64,000 nucleotides of DNA from Brachionus rotundiformis (Eukaryota; Rotifera; Eurotatoria; Ploima; Brachionidae), in NCBI GenBank assembly GCA_016802295.1, contig JAESIW010000154.1:124001-188000 (forward strand), written 5' to 3'. Below the pieces are notes generated by a model. The model was given only the letters and a program-made list of their open reading frames with translations, was not told the DNA's origin and searched no databases. This document shows positions 1 to 11,900 of the stretch, in pieces. Position numbers and translations under genes: made by a program. How positions within the stretch are numbered: the stretch's first letter is position 1; every line of letters begins with the position of its first letter.

Positions 1-379
1 ACTTGATCAACCAAGCCATATAATATATTTATTTAATTTTTTATGAATCATTGCAGTAAATTTAATTTATTTTCTAATGCCGGATAATTATCTTTTTAAA
101 ATCAATCTAAGATTGTTTTGTTCAATGTCCCCATTCAATTTATTTTTAAAATTTAAGTAAATTTTTGTATAGTAATTTATTAAGGTATTTTATCTAATTT
201 CATAGAATGACATAAATAAATTAAATTTAAAAATTAATCAACAACAAGATACACTTGGCATAAAACTAGAAAACAAAAATTCTCTATTATAATTTTAACT
301 TAGTTATACTTCGTTTAATTTATAAACTCTCTTTCGATTTTAAATTATTTATTTTCTTAAAGAAAAAATTTAATCAAAA
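1..379. other. Upstream of the Rap-like gene, no gene seen
   Basis: AT-rich sequence with no convincing exon. It presumably contains the promoter and 5' leader of the Rap-like gene. No repeat was recognised. Confidence 0.5.
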
Positions 380-1166
380 ATGCTTAATTATAAAATAATT
401 TTAATGGGATCTGGTGGTGTTGGGTAAAATTTAAAAACTGTATTACTTTTGGGTTAACTCTATTTTAAAGCAAGTCAGCCTTAACCCAGCGTTTTATTAG
501 CGGAAGTTTTGTTGAAGCTTACGATCCAACCATAGAAGATTGTTATCAAAAAACAATAAATATAAATGATGAATCATGTAAATTGGAAATATTGGATACA
601 GCGGGTACTGAGCAATTCTCTTCTATGAGGGATATATACATTAAATCTGGTGATGCTTTTGTTATTGTTTATTCTATAAATTCAATATCGACTTTTAACG
701 ATATTGTTTCCATAATTGAGCAAATAAACATCATTAAGGACTCTGATCCTGCGCCGATTATCATTGTCGGCAACAAGAGTGACTTGGAGGATGAAAGAGA
801 AGTGGATGAAGAATTGGGTCAGAGCTTAGCGAAAAGCACACATTCAAGCTTTATAGAAGCCTCGGCAAAATTAAATTCCAACGTCAACGAGGTAAATTAA
901 GACTAATTTTAAAAATGCGTTGAACAAAATTTTCCAAGATTTTCTATGATCTTTTGCGCCAATTGGCAAAGAAACGAAAATCAATGCAGCTTCCTAGAAA
1001 TTCGTTCAGTCCTAAATCAAGTATTGTTTATCCTGAACAACCAGCCAAAAATACAGATCAATCTCAAAAATTTCAATTAAATGCCCACATTGAATCCGAA
1101 AATAATAAAAAAAATAAAAAACAGAGTATTTGTGACAAATGCACAGAATCATGCGTAATACTTTGA
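380..1166 (+). CDS. Rap1-like small GTPase
   Basis: Ras-superfamily switch protein of 230 aa. Three exons: 380-423, 471-891 and 939-1166, with 47-nt introns. The P-loop GSGGVGKSALT is split by intron 1 after GVG. The effector loop YDPTIEDCYQK, the G3 motif DTAGTEQF, NKSD and EASAK follow in order. Threonine where Ras has Gln61 (DTAGT) is the Rap signature. The protein ends in a CAAX box, CVIL, whose final Leu predicts geranylgeranylation and membrane anchoring. In animals Rap1 controls integrin and cadherin adhesion. The part after the G domain is about 45 residues longer than in vertebrate Rap1 (184 aa) and is rich in Lys, Ser and Asn. The start ATG lies at the beginning of the beta-1 strand, as in Rap proteins. 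Ras or Rap2 identity is less likely. Confidence 0.9.
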
Positions 1167-1843
1167 GATCTAGCTTTGAATTATTCTACCCTGAAAACTT
1201 TGCTTTTGCCATTTTATTTGGTTTTAACATATTTAAAATATGAATAAATGATGGATAGATATTTAAAATAGATATATATTTGACTTTTTAATTATTTCCA
1301 ATTTTTTTTATTGATAATAAATTAAAATTTGTGAATATATATTTATCCAAAATTAAACAAAAATTTTTTTTAATTCAAACCAAAATTCTAAACGAAGCGA
1401 TCAAAGGTTTTATTTAAAATTTTAAATACTCTCTAAATTTTCATTATTATTTTTTCTTTTCTAAAACAATTTAAACTTTGCAATTTAATATTATTTTTGG
1501 CTAATTTTTTCCAAATAAAATTATACAAAATATGGATTTAAAAATTTTATTATTAATTAAAAGTGAAAAAGAATAATTTTATTTCTTATCAAATTAGAAT
1601 TCCTCTATTTAATAAAATCGCTTGAAGTAAAGCCTTTATGAAATAATTTTATTATTTCAGCGGATACAAATAATTTTGATAGAATAAATTAATTTTAATG
1701 CGCAATAGATAATTAATTTAAAGAAAACTTCCTTTAAATTGCTGCTCATGGCTATCAATTATTAATTTCAAATTATTTTTATTTTTTACGGGCTATTTTT
1801 TATTGATATAAATAAAGGAATATAAAAAAATTTCACCCAAAAA
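1167..1843. other. Intergenic, nothing recognised
   Basis: AT-rich spacer between two genes on the same strand. No splice-flanked open frames or repeats were seen. Confidence 0.5.
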
Positions 1844-2353
1844 ATGTTGATCAAAAATTTTATTTTTTTGCTTAATTTTATTTTCTATTCAAATCAAACA
1901 TGTATCAATCCAACAATTCAGGAATTGGAGACTAAATTTCAGGAATATCGACTTGGTTATTTGCGGTTTGAACAGGCAATGCTCAAAGCGGGAAAAATTC
2001 CAGAAAATTATCTCAAAGAGAATAGGTCTTTCACTTTTGACAAAGATTGCTTTGTTGATGAAAACAGCAGAGAAATTGAAAATTCATTTTGTTATTCACG
2101 GACAAGTGTAGAATATCATCGTGAAAGATATCCTAATTATATTCGAAATGTTAAGTGCAATTGTAAACTATGTTCAAGTAGAAAAACTGGACTAGTCAAT
2201 CCGAACTATGAGTGCCAGCCCGTTTATAGAGTTGTTAATGTACTAAAACAAGGGAAGTGTGCAGATGATAATTTTTACCACTGGACACCTACTACTGAAA
2301 TAGTGAATGTTGGATGTACATGTGGTTTAAATAGAATTTTGATACCAGTTTAA
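1844..2353 (+). CDS. Interleukin-17-like secreted cytokine
   Basis: Single-exon protein of 169 aa. It has a hydrophobic N-terminal signal segment (about residues 1-18) followed by a Cys-rich C-terminal half. From about residue 83 it has SFCYSRTSVEYHRERYP, then CNCKLC, YECQPVYRVV, a lone Cys after KQGK, and VGCTCG near the end. This order (C-x-Y, R-x-P, C-x-C-x2-C, C-x-P-V, C, VGCTC) is the IL-17 family cystine-knot signature. IL-17s are secreted dimers that bind IL-17 receptors carrying SEFIR domains; in invertebrates they act in immunity and sensory modulation. The N-terminal 60 residues are not conserved in the family and contain a possible N-glycosylation site (NRS). The start is the first ATG and is followed directly by the signal peptide. 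Another cystine-knot growth factor is a less likely reading. Confidence 0.82.
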   Translation: MLIKNFIFLLNFIFYSNQTCINPTIQELETKFQEYRLGYLRFEQAMLKAGKIPENYLKENRSFTFDKDCFVDENSREIENSFCYSRTSVEYHRERYPNYIRNVKCNCKLCSSRKTGLVNPNYECQPVYRVVNVLKQGKCADDNFYHWTPTTEIVNVGCTCGLNRILIPV

Positions 2354-2978
2354 AAAGACTTAATTAAAATGTTAGATATTTGTCGTCTAATATAATAATT
2401 TGTATTAAAAAAAACTGAATATTATGATATAAACGATTGAAATTTTTAATAAATAAAAATGCAAAAATTAAAATAACAAAATTGATAATTAACAATTTTA
2501 AACTGTTATTATTTTAATATTGAATATTATTTTTTTATCTAACAAAAAAAACTAATCTTTCTAAAGCTATAGATATACATCTTTTAGGACCTTCAAAAAA
2601 ATGAAATGGCATCAACTATTTTTGAAATTAGCTATTATTTTAGCTTAAAATTTGCCTAGACTGTAGGTAAGATGATATTCTAGGGTAAATGTATTTTTTT
2701 GACATACATAGTAAATGCTTTTAGGTGATCTTCATTAATCTGATTAATCTATCAGTTTTGTGTCCCAAAGACACAATCTAAATACCTAAGTACCGATTTT
2801 TTCTAATTCATTGTTTAAATCTGTTCATCAATTTAGAATATTTTTAATATTTTAATGATTCATAAAAAAGTAATTATTCATTATATTTTTAAATGAATAG
2901 ATATGTTTGAATTTTTATTTAAGAAAATTTTGGGATAAGTTTTTAAAAGTCAAGATGTAAATGTTTTTACATCTTGGA
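2354..2978. other. Intergenic between convergent genes
   Basis: It separates the IL-17-like gene (plus) from the LRR gene (minus). It should hold both polyadenylation regions; AATAAA-like strings are frequent but not diagnostic in such AT-rich DNA. Confidence 0.45.
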
Positions 2979-4545
2979 TCAGAATCTTTTTTCTTGAGAA
3001 ATTGACTTGGTGTTATTGGGCTTAATTTTAGTAGGCAAAATTATTACTGGAGTTTCATTAGTTTTAATAATAACTTTAGTATTTAAGTTATTATTTAATC
3101 TTAAATTTAAATATCTTAGACTTTTTAAAGGCTGAAATGTTCTCTGCGAAATCTCGGTAAGCTTGTTTCTGCTAAGATCTAGTTCTCTAAGATTAATCAA
3201 GTTAGCAAATGTACTCTCATTTATATAAATTAAATGATTTTTTGAAATATTTAATGTAGATAATAGATTTAAATCTTTGAATATAAATCTGCCAAGCTTT
3301 GTCAAGCAGTTATCTTGTAGAAAAAGCACTTTTAAATTTTGAAAATGTGAAAACGAACCTTCCTCAATTATCTCAATCGAATTATTATTTAAATCTAGAA
3401 GCTTCAGGTTTTCAAGGCCTTTAAAGTTCCCTTGAGTTATATATTTTATTAAGTTATTATTTAGGACCAAATTTTGTAAATTTTTTAACGAAATAAATAC
3501 TTCTGAATCAAGACTATTGATATAATTGTTACTCAACGACAATTGCAATAAGTTTTCTAGACCATCAAAACACCCATTGTCCAGGATGGCAATGTCATTT
3601 TCACTCAAATTTAACAGGAGCAAATTTTTTAAGCTTCTAAAAGCAAATCTTGGAATTGATCTTAGCTTATTAAATGTTAGATCTAATCGAGTGAGATTTG
3701 AAAGATGAGTAAAAGTTTCTTTATTAATAGAATTTATCATATTATATGATAGATCTAAAATACTTAAGCTTGAGCAGTGATTAAAACACTTCGATTTTAT
3801 CTTAATAATACCATAATTTTTCAAATTAAAAATTTTTATTTTATTCAAATCTGCTATAGAAAAAGGCATAATGATCATGTTAGGTTTTAAATCTTCAAAG
3901 CCAAATTGACTTAATTGAATTAGTCGCAATATTTCTCTGGTAATTTTTGGCCTTTCAGATATAATTCTAGAAATCAGTTTGTTTAGTGAGTTTTTATTGA
4001 AGCTGCATTCAAAATAGTCCATTTTTTTACTAATAAAAAATAAAACATTAATAAAAAAGTTATTAAACTATAATTTACTCAAAATATCTGATTGCTTCTG
4101 GGTCAAACTTTCCTTTAATAATGATTAATTTTTGATCCTCAAGGTCTTCAATGTTTCTTTTGATAAAAAAAATTGTGTTACCAAAAACTAAATTAACCAG
4201 GCTCCAATATTGACTTGACACGATCTTAATGTATTCTTTTAAAAGTTTTTTTTTAGCACCAACTAATTTATTGCTTGTATCATGCTTGAACTTATTCACG
4301 TCAGATAAAAAATTATCATAAGATGATCTCATGAAGCATAGTAAATTTGGATCTAAATTTTCATTACATCTTTGTCCCAACAAATTTAACTGTGATTTTA
4401 TTAAATCAGAGTTCGGACCTGATGCAATATTTTTTACAGTTTCAACGTAGGTGTCTATATATCTTTTTGGATCACGATATATTGAATCGATTTCTAAACA
4501 AAAAATGTTTATAGTCTCAAAATATGAATTGAATTGAGACTCCAT
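2979..4545 (-). CDS. Leucine-rich repeat protein with a helical N-terminal domain
   Basis: Two exons on the minus strand, 4545-4079 and 4029-2979, joined by a 49-nt intron. Joining restores one frame (GA|T) and gives 505 aa. Residues 1 to about 160 are a polar, probably helical domain that I do not recognise. It contains CFMRSSYDNF and many Lys. From about residue 210, roughly ten 24-residue LRRs of the typical LxxLxLxxNxI type follow, for example LRELDLSRNKLTEI. The C-terminal tail is polar and Lys/Asn-rich. No signal peptide or membrane span is visible, so the protein is probably cytoplasmic even though its repeats resemble those of secreted or Toll-type LRRs. A missed upstream signal exon cannot be excluded. 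Function unknown; LRRs suggest protein binding. Confidence 0.8.
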
Positions 4546-5316
4546 TTATTTTCTATAGTTTCAAAATGATTAATTTAATTTATATATAATTAAAAAAAAA
4601 ACATGGTGATTTTATCAAATTTTTGTTTGAATGAAATTTTAAAAAATAACAGGTTCAATACAACAACAAAAAATAAGATAAATTTTTTGCATAATCCTAA
4701 AAAAATCTCTATTTGAGCTCCAAATATCAATTTAGTGACCAAAAAAAGTCAAATCTTTAAAAGTCAAGTATGTTTATTTTTAACTTTGTAAAATAAAATA
4801 GATGAAAGACTCAAAAATTTTTAAATTATCTTGATTCTCAGTTTGGTTTAATTAAAAAACAATAATACTATATAGGAAAAAAAATTAATTTAATTTTTGT
4901 CCTTTAAATTCAATATAACGAACTTTTGAAAGCTACCAATTAAAAGATTTATCTTTAACACTATAAAATGAAATAAATATTAAAAAATAATTAAGTAAAG
5001 AGAAATAAATTCTATTTAGGTTTTTAAAACAAATTGCTATTATCAGACAACCTATTTATTAGTATTTCAAATATTAAAATTTAAAAAAGTAAAAGTTATT
5101 ATATTTTTAAAAATGGATCAAATAAAATCATTGATTCGAATCAAATAGCTATTTCAGTTATCATCCGGTTGAAATAATCAAAATAATTTTGGTTTAAATG
5201 TCATGATATTACAATACTTATGGGTGATAAAAATCAAGATTTTTTCAAAAATGCTATAATTTAATTAAATTAAATTTTAGATTTTTAACTTTTAATTCTA
5301 AATTTCATCAATTTTA
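4546..5316. other. Divergent spacer between the LRR gene and the SLC17 gene
   Basis: AT-rich sequence without open frames of coding character. It likely contains both promoters, since the flanking genes point away from each other. Confidence 0.45.
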
Positions 5317-7494
5317 ATGGAAAATCAAATAAAAAGTAATTGAAAATAAGTCTAAATATTTTGAGATTGTAATGGAATATTTTAGAGCCAAAGTTATTGT
5401 TTTCTATTCGATTTCTGATAGCTTTAATAGCATTTTTTGGTTATTGCATTCAATATATGAACAAAATAAATCTTGGAATCGCTATCGTGTGGTAGGGTCC
5501 TAGAATTTTGTCTATTTTGACTTTAATTTTGATACAACTTAAGTATGGTCAATTTTACTGCTTTGAATAATCAAAATATTCAAAATGAAAGTATGGTAAA
5601 AGATTTTGAACAACCAAAATTAATTCAAACGAATTATCAAGATGAATGTCTTGTCCAACCAGGACACAAAAATCAACTAGTACTGTTTTTCTATAACAAA
5701 TTATAAACTAAAATTCAAATAAAGGAAGGATCATTCGTTTGGTCAAAATCTGAACAAGGGTTTACCCTGGCCTCTTATTTTTGGGGCTATATTTTTACAC
5801 AGGTTTTATTCATGAACGTAGAAAATTTTCTCTAATTTCTGATTAAGATTCCTAGTGGTTATTTTTCTGCAAAATATGGTGCAAAAAATGTTTTGGTATA
5901 TACAAATTTGTTCGCTGGAATACTAACTATTTTGTCCCCATTTTTTGCCAGAGGTGGATACATTTTACTCTCAGTCTGCAGATTTTTTATAGGATTAGCC
6001 CATGTAAGAAAAACGAATTAAAAAATATAATCAGTCAGATTATAAAAAATTAAGGGCGCTTTGTGGCCAGCGTTGTCTAGTTTATTTGTGCATTGGACCC
6101 CATCATCTGAAAGAACTAGAATTATAGGTAGTGCAACATCTGGAGCATGGATCGGAAACATAATTGCCCTTCCTCTGGGCGGAACTCTTTGTATTTATGG
6201 GTTCGGAGGCGGTTGGCCTTCTATTTTTTATATCTTCGGTAAGGATTTTTTACTTATATGAAAATTATGAAAAGACATAATTCTGAAAGGTTTTGTAAAT
6301 TGTCTATGGTCCATTTTAGTATTGGTTTTTGTATCTGATTCGCCTAAAACTAATAGATTTATTAGCAATGATGAAGCAAAGTATATCATTGAAAATACCA
6401 AAAAGGAAATTTCTGCAAAAGAACAACAAAAACTGGTAAAAAAACAATTTAAATCTAAAAAAAATTTAAGAATATTTAAAAGAAAACACCATGGAAAAAA
6501 ATTTTCACTTCAAAAGTATGCTGGGCTACATTTATTGCTCATTTATGCAATAACTGGGGTAGCTTTGAGTTTTTTTAATTAAAATTAAAAATAATTGAAT
6601 AATTTTCAAAAGGAAATTATCTATATTTAACTCAATTGCCCAGTTTTATGAAGGACGTTCTCAAATTTGATATTAAATCAGTAAAACGTTTAAATTTAAA
6701 CACTATTTAATATCACTAATATTTCTTGTCAGAATGGACTTATGTCAGCTTTACCATATGTAGCTTGTGCATTATCCACAAGCATTTTAGCTATATTTAG
6801 TGAAAAGCTAATAAATTTAGGCCTTATTCAAAAACGAAATTTAAGACGAACTTTTAATTTAATAGGTAACTTTATAAAAGCAATATCAATTAATTATTAA
6901 GTTCATTTTAATTTCAATTAACTAAAGGAATGTTAGGTCCTCTGATCATGATCATATGTTTATCGTTTGTAAATTGCAAAAGTCCATATTTAGGAGTTGT
7001 TTTTTTGACAATAGCCTTAGGGCTCAAGTAATTTAAACAAGATTGGTTTATATATTTTTTTCAATTTTATATTATTAAGTGGATTTTTCTGGTCAGCCGG
7101 ATCACTAGTCAACATAAATGACATTGGAGGAGTTTTTTCAGGAGTAATTTTCGGAATTACAAATACTTTTGGTACAATTCCCGGAATCGTATGTCCTTAT
7201 ATTGTTGGCTTAATTACAAAAAATGTAAATTTCAAAATTTTAAGAGTTCTTTTTTTAACTCATTTTATTTTCAAGCAAACTCAGCAAGAATGGTAAATCA
7301 TTAGTAATTTTAAAATTTATTCTCAAAAAATTTTAAGGCAAATTGTGTTTATAATTTGTGCAGTTATATATTTCATAGGCGGTTCAGTTTTTTTTTTATT
7401 TGCAGAGAGTAATATTCAAGAATGGGCTGTGATAGAAAATCAAAAAATTAAAATCGATGGCGAGTTAAATAATATTTCAAGCGAAACGCTTTAA
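5317..7494 (+). CDS. SLC17-family anion/organic anion transporter (MFS)
   Basis: Major facilitator protein of 506 aa in 14 exons: 5317-5335, 5386-5491, 5544-5679, 5725-5802, 5848-6003, 6055-6238, 6290-6435, 6483-6558, 6613-6680, 6733-6865, 6928-7027, 7080-7224, 7276-7292, 7338-7494. The summed length is a multiple of three. TM1 has RFLIALIAFFGYCIQYMNK. A glycosylatable loop follows, then TM4-5 with GALWPALSSL, HWTPSSERTR and GSATSGAWIGNI. The central motif is TPWKKIFTSKVCWA, then NNWGNYLYLTQLPSF. Near the end come NINDIGG and a QEW motif, as in sialin, VGLUT and phosphate transporters of SLC17. It should move organic or inorganic anions across plasma, lysosomal or vesicle membranes; the substrate cannot be assigned. 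The first exon is only 19 nt and rests on the splice frame, so the start is the least certain part. Confidence 0.88.
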
Positions 7495-7686
7495 ATTTTT
7501 GAAACAATCATGTTTTCTTTAAACAAATAATTTAATGAATATTTCATGCTATATAAAATTTCAAAAAAAATTAAATAAATGGATTATCAAAATTCAAAAA
7601 AGAAATTTTTAATTTTTTTTATTAATTTAAATGATCAAATGATTTAACAATTTTATAAGAAAAACTGTGGAAATAAATTGAAATTT

Positions 7687-8352
7687 TTATTTCAAAAACG
7701 GTGATGAACCTGATTGAGAGGGTGGTGTGAAAAATCCGTTTCCCATTTTATTGGCAGCTCTAGATGGTTCGACACCTAGTATTTTTTGTAAATTCTGTCG
7801 AATTGACATTGTACTAAGAATATAAAGAAATAAAAATGAACAGTCTGTGTAATCCTCTCCATTTAAATTTCTATGGGATATTCCACGTATCCAACTAATT
7901 GGTTCAAAAGGCAATTTAGCCACTACTCGTCCTTCGAAACTAATAAATTTATTAATTTTTTTAAATAATTAACTATTTCCTATTATTACATTGAGTTAAA
8001 CATGCTCAAAAGAGCCATAAAAGCAAAGCTAATGGTAAACATGGATTTCATCTTGACCATGGACAATTCACGATTATTAAGCTTAAGCTTCTCTTCTTGA
8101 CGCTCTAGTTTTTTTTTATGGTTTTTGTCAGAGGTTTCTGCCAACGATTCTTTTTGCTTTTCGACTTAAAAATGCTTAAAATTTCAAATTATTCGTTTGA
8201 TTAAAAAAGTTACGCTTTTTGCTCTGTCGTTCTATTTCGGCTTGTAGGCGCTTGTATTTTTCGGTGCGATAAATCAGCAGCCATGAAAATCCTTCACTTA
8301 GAAGTGCCGTAAATAAGGCTATAAAAATTATCAAGATACTATCCGATAGCAT
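7687..8352 (-). CDS. TMCO1: TMCO1, ER calcium-load-activated channel / translocon subunit
   Basis: Three exons, 8352-8214, 8164-7990 and 7939-7687, with introns of 49 and 50 nt. The product is 188 aa, the same length as the human protein. TM1 begins right after the start (SDSILIIFIALFTALLSEG), followed by YRTEKYKRLQAEIERQSKK. A coiled-coil Lys/Glu segment contains LERQEEKLK. After NNRELSMVKMKSMF come the C-terminal membrane segments with EGRVVAKLPF, SHRNLNGEDYTDCSF and LYILSTMSIRQNLQKILG. TMCO1 is an Oxa1-family ER membrane protein. It is a subunit of the multipass translocon and has been reported to release Ca2+ when the store overfills. The C-terminal tail is polar and Pro/Ser-rich, as in other animals. 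Confidence 0.96.
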
Positions 8353-8986
8353 TTTAAAAGGTTTTTTAAACGTTTTGAATTAGATTTGGTTTTTTTTTTT
8401 TTAATAATTTATTATTCTTCAAATATCAGTTGCAAAATAAAAATTTCTTTTTATCTTGCTTTTCTTTTTTTTTTATATAGACAAAATATCATAGGTATTT
8501 TAGATAAACAAGATTTTGACAAAAAATTAAAAAAATAGAGTATATACCAATCAAAATTGTCTAAAAATACTATATTTATTAAAAGCTTAACCCGTTATTT
8601 TTTTATTATAATTTTAAAAGATGTTTAGATATTTTTGAGAGAGTTATATTTTTAAATCTAAGACTTTTCTTACTTAAATTTGTTTTATATCACATTAAAC
8701 TGAAAAAATCAAATTATTTTTGATAGTTGTAAAGATATTTTATTCAAAAAATAGTTTAGATAATTTCCTTAAAAAAAATAGAAAAGTATCTACAAATTGT
8801 TAAATAATTCAGATTTATATTTTTAAGCTAAAAAAATTCATTTAAAGATCCGTAAAAAATTTGATTCAATTGATTAATTTTTCGAGTCTAAAATTTTTAT
8901 AAATTTAAAACTCACGACATTGATTAAGATAACTAAAAAGCAAAAAAATTGAAGTCAGATGTTTTTTTCAAAATTCACAAAGCCTT
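8353..8986. other. Intergenic spacer 3' of WDR47
   Basis: AT-rich sequence with poly-T and poly-A runs. No gene or repeat recognised. Confidence 0.45.
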
Positions 8987-11900
8987 CTAGACAACCGAAG
9001 CATTAATAAGTGTTGAAGATGGAAGAGACCAAACCACCGATGAGCGATCTGCAGAAGTAGAAACAAACGACATTTGCGTCGGATGGAATTTAGCTTGAAT
9101 AACTTTATCATTGTGTTGAGCGACCACTGACCAATTTAGTGGTTTAGATAAATCGCCGTGCAAGTCAGTTATGTTTATTTTATTATCATAAGAAGCAGTA
9201 AGTAAATAGTATGCGTTTGTAGAAAATCTCACACTTCGTATATCGCTCGAATGTGGCTTGTATATTTGGACGATTCTAGATCCACGTATATCATATAAGC
9301 AGCACGCTGCATCTTCATGTCCAGATGCCAACAACAAACCATTCGAATCAACTGCTACACTAGCAACAGGACTACCTTGTAGTGCTATATTGGTCGACGG
9401 AGCCACTAACTGAATTGATTCAGGTGTTCGAAGATCCCAGAATCGACAAGTTTTATCCTGTGAACCACTTACAAAAACATTTTTTGTACCAGACCAGGTG
9501 TATAATGAGTATATATGAGCCGAATGCCCAGAGTAAATGCGCAAGGATTGTTGAGTTTGGCAATCTAGTACGTGTATCTTACAATCTCCAGCTCCACCAC
9601 TTATTAAAATATTGTTATCCTCTTGCTGCATAAATGCCAAATCTCTGATTGTTCCATTATGATAAGTTAATTCTATTTCCGAATCTAAAAAATAATCAAA
9701 TTAGACATTAAATCAAAACAATTAAAATTCTTGATGTAATTAATTTTTATGATTGGTTAAAATTTAAACAAAATAAATTAATTTAAGTACTTGTATTATT
9801 AGCCTTGACGAAAATTGACTTATTACCTAAATCTTAGCCCTAATAAGTAGAAATTGATTCATTTACGGAAAAAAATAAAAAAATTTTAGAGATATTTAAT
9901 TATGAAATTAAAAATTCAATTTTTTTTGGATGAAAAGAAACAATTTTTAACTCTAGAAAGCCCGAGGGGTTTTTAAAACTCCTTTTTAAAAATAAAAACT
10001 AAAATATTATCTCAAAGAAATAGAGTTATCAAAAATTACTTAAAAAATTTTAAATTAAACTTGAATTACTAAAATTTTTAAATCATATTTTAAATCAATT
10101 TTTTCTGTTTCTTTTGATATCACAATTTGAAATTTTTGTAATTAATCAGCCGGGCTTTCTAGTGTTAAGAAAGTGCCAATGTAAAAATACAGTACTGCAC
10201 AAAAGTTTAGACGCACAAGCTTTTTTAAAAAGTATAATTCGTAAGACATCAAAATATTAAGTTTTGTTTTAGAATTATACAAAATAAAAATCAGTTTTTA
10301 ATTAAACTAACTCTGCTCTTCAAATTGGTATAAAATATATGATAATTCGATTTTAAACTTATCTGAAAAATTGAAATTAAATAAAAGCCATAAAAATGTG
10401 AGTCAAAAATTTTTGCACAAAAGTTAAGATGCACATCATTAATCTTTATGTTGTAGTTCTTTAAATGACAACAACTACTTTCAACTAAAGGAAGAACTTT
10501 GTTTAGTAAATTGTTAACTTGAAATTGAATCAGAGTAAACTGGATCGATTTCAATTATAAAACACTGTGAAAACAGTTTGTATTTGATTATTATGTTTTT
10601 CTTTATTCTTTTCTTTATATATTGTATTTCGGCTAGAAGTGGCCTTTTTCTTTTATTTAAATAAATAGTAAAAAGAACAATTTCTTTTTTCTTGTTAGGA
10701 CCTAAATAAATAGAGACATAAAATATTAGGCCCGTAACATTTAATTAGAAATCGATTAATTAGCTTAAATGAATTGGTAAATATCTTAATTTAAAGATTA
10801 TGCAATAAGTGTTAGATTCATATATGAAACATTGCTATAAAACTTTCTGCTCAGTGTCTGTGATATTATAAATCACACCCAGAAGATATTAGCAATCTTG
10901 GTAAAAAAATGGGTTAAAAAAAGTGTTACCAATAAAGTTAGATGTCTGATAATTGGTCTACTAAAAGTTAAGACCAAAAGTAATAGGGAAATAGCAAAAT
11001 TAGTAGGAGTATCAGGAAAATGTGTGAGAACAAGAAAAAATAATGATATCTATGGCACTCCGAAGGAATCAACAAGGTCTGGGAGACCAAGAAAGCTTAC
11101 TTATAGGGACCGAAATAGTATATTTATACAGGTATAATTATCTACCAAAAAAAAATTTATCAATTTATCTTAATATCTTAATATAATCTAATTTATTAAA
11201 AGACTAAAAATCAGACTTGGCAATTTCAAAATCTATGTTCTCTAAATTTATTGATAAAATTTTTTTTTATTTTAATTGTGATAATTATTTATTTGAAAAA
11301 TGTACTTTAATTTTGAAAAAAGGTTTTAATTACATGGATTCATTTTTACCTTAATTTAAAATTCTATTAAAGTATTATAAATTAGACAATAAAAATAGAG
11401 ATGAAAAAAAATAAAAATAAAAAACAAAAAGGTTTTTTAATTGAAAAAATCACTTTAATTGTAAATTTAGGTAAATATGTATCCATGAAATAAGAATTTT
11501 ATTTAAAATTTTCACATTTTAATCTGTCTTAAAAAAATGCTCTAGAATTTTTATATAAAATTTAATAAATTAAAAATAAACATGGTCTATTTTCTTTTTA
11601 ATTATTTAAAAAACAAAAACTCTTAAATAGTTTAGCTTAGCTTATTTTTATTTTATTTACAAATTTAAAACAACAATAAATCCAGGTATGTACAATAGAA
11701 TGGAGAGAAGCTTAAGAATCAAGCCGCGGAAAATATTACCTGTGTCTTCAGTCAAATCTGGCGAAAACTTGATGAGTTTGATTGTTTTGTCATTGGAGCC
11801 GGTGGCGATCAAATTGCCACTCGGGTTCCACGCAACGCAGTAAATCGAACCATAATGATGTTTGCTCTTTTTGTACAAAATGCTAGCTGGCTTGCATGGC

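Noticed and set aside
6322..6582. Reading 6322-6582 as one exon of the SLC17 gene
   Set aside because: Its last part (KYAGLHLLL) is out of frame. Splicing at 6435/6483 restores the conserved TPWKKIFTS motif, so this is a fusion of exon, intron and wrong-frame sequence.
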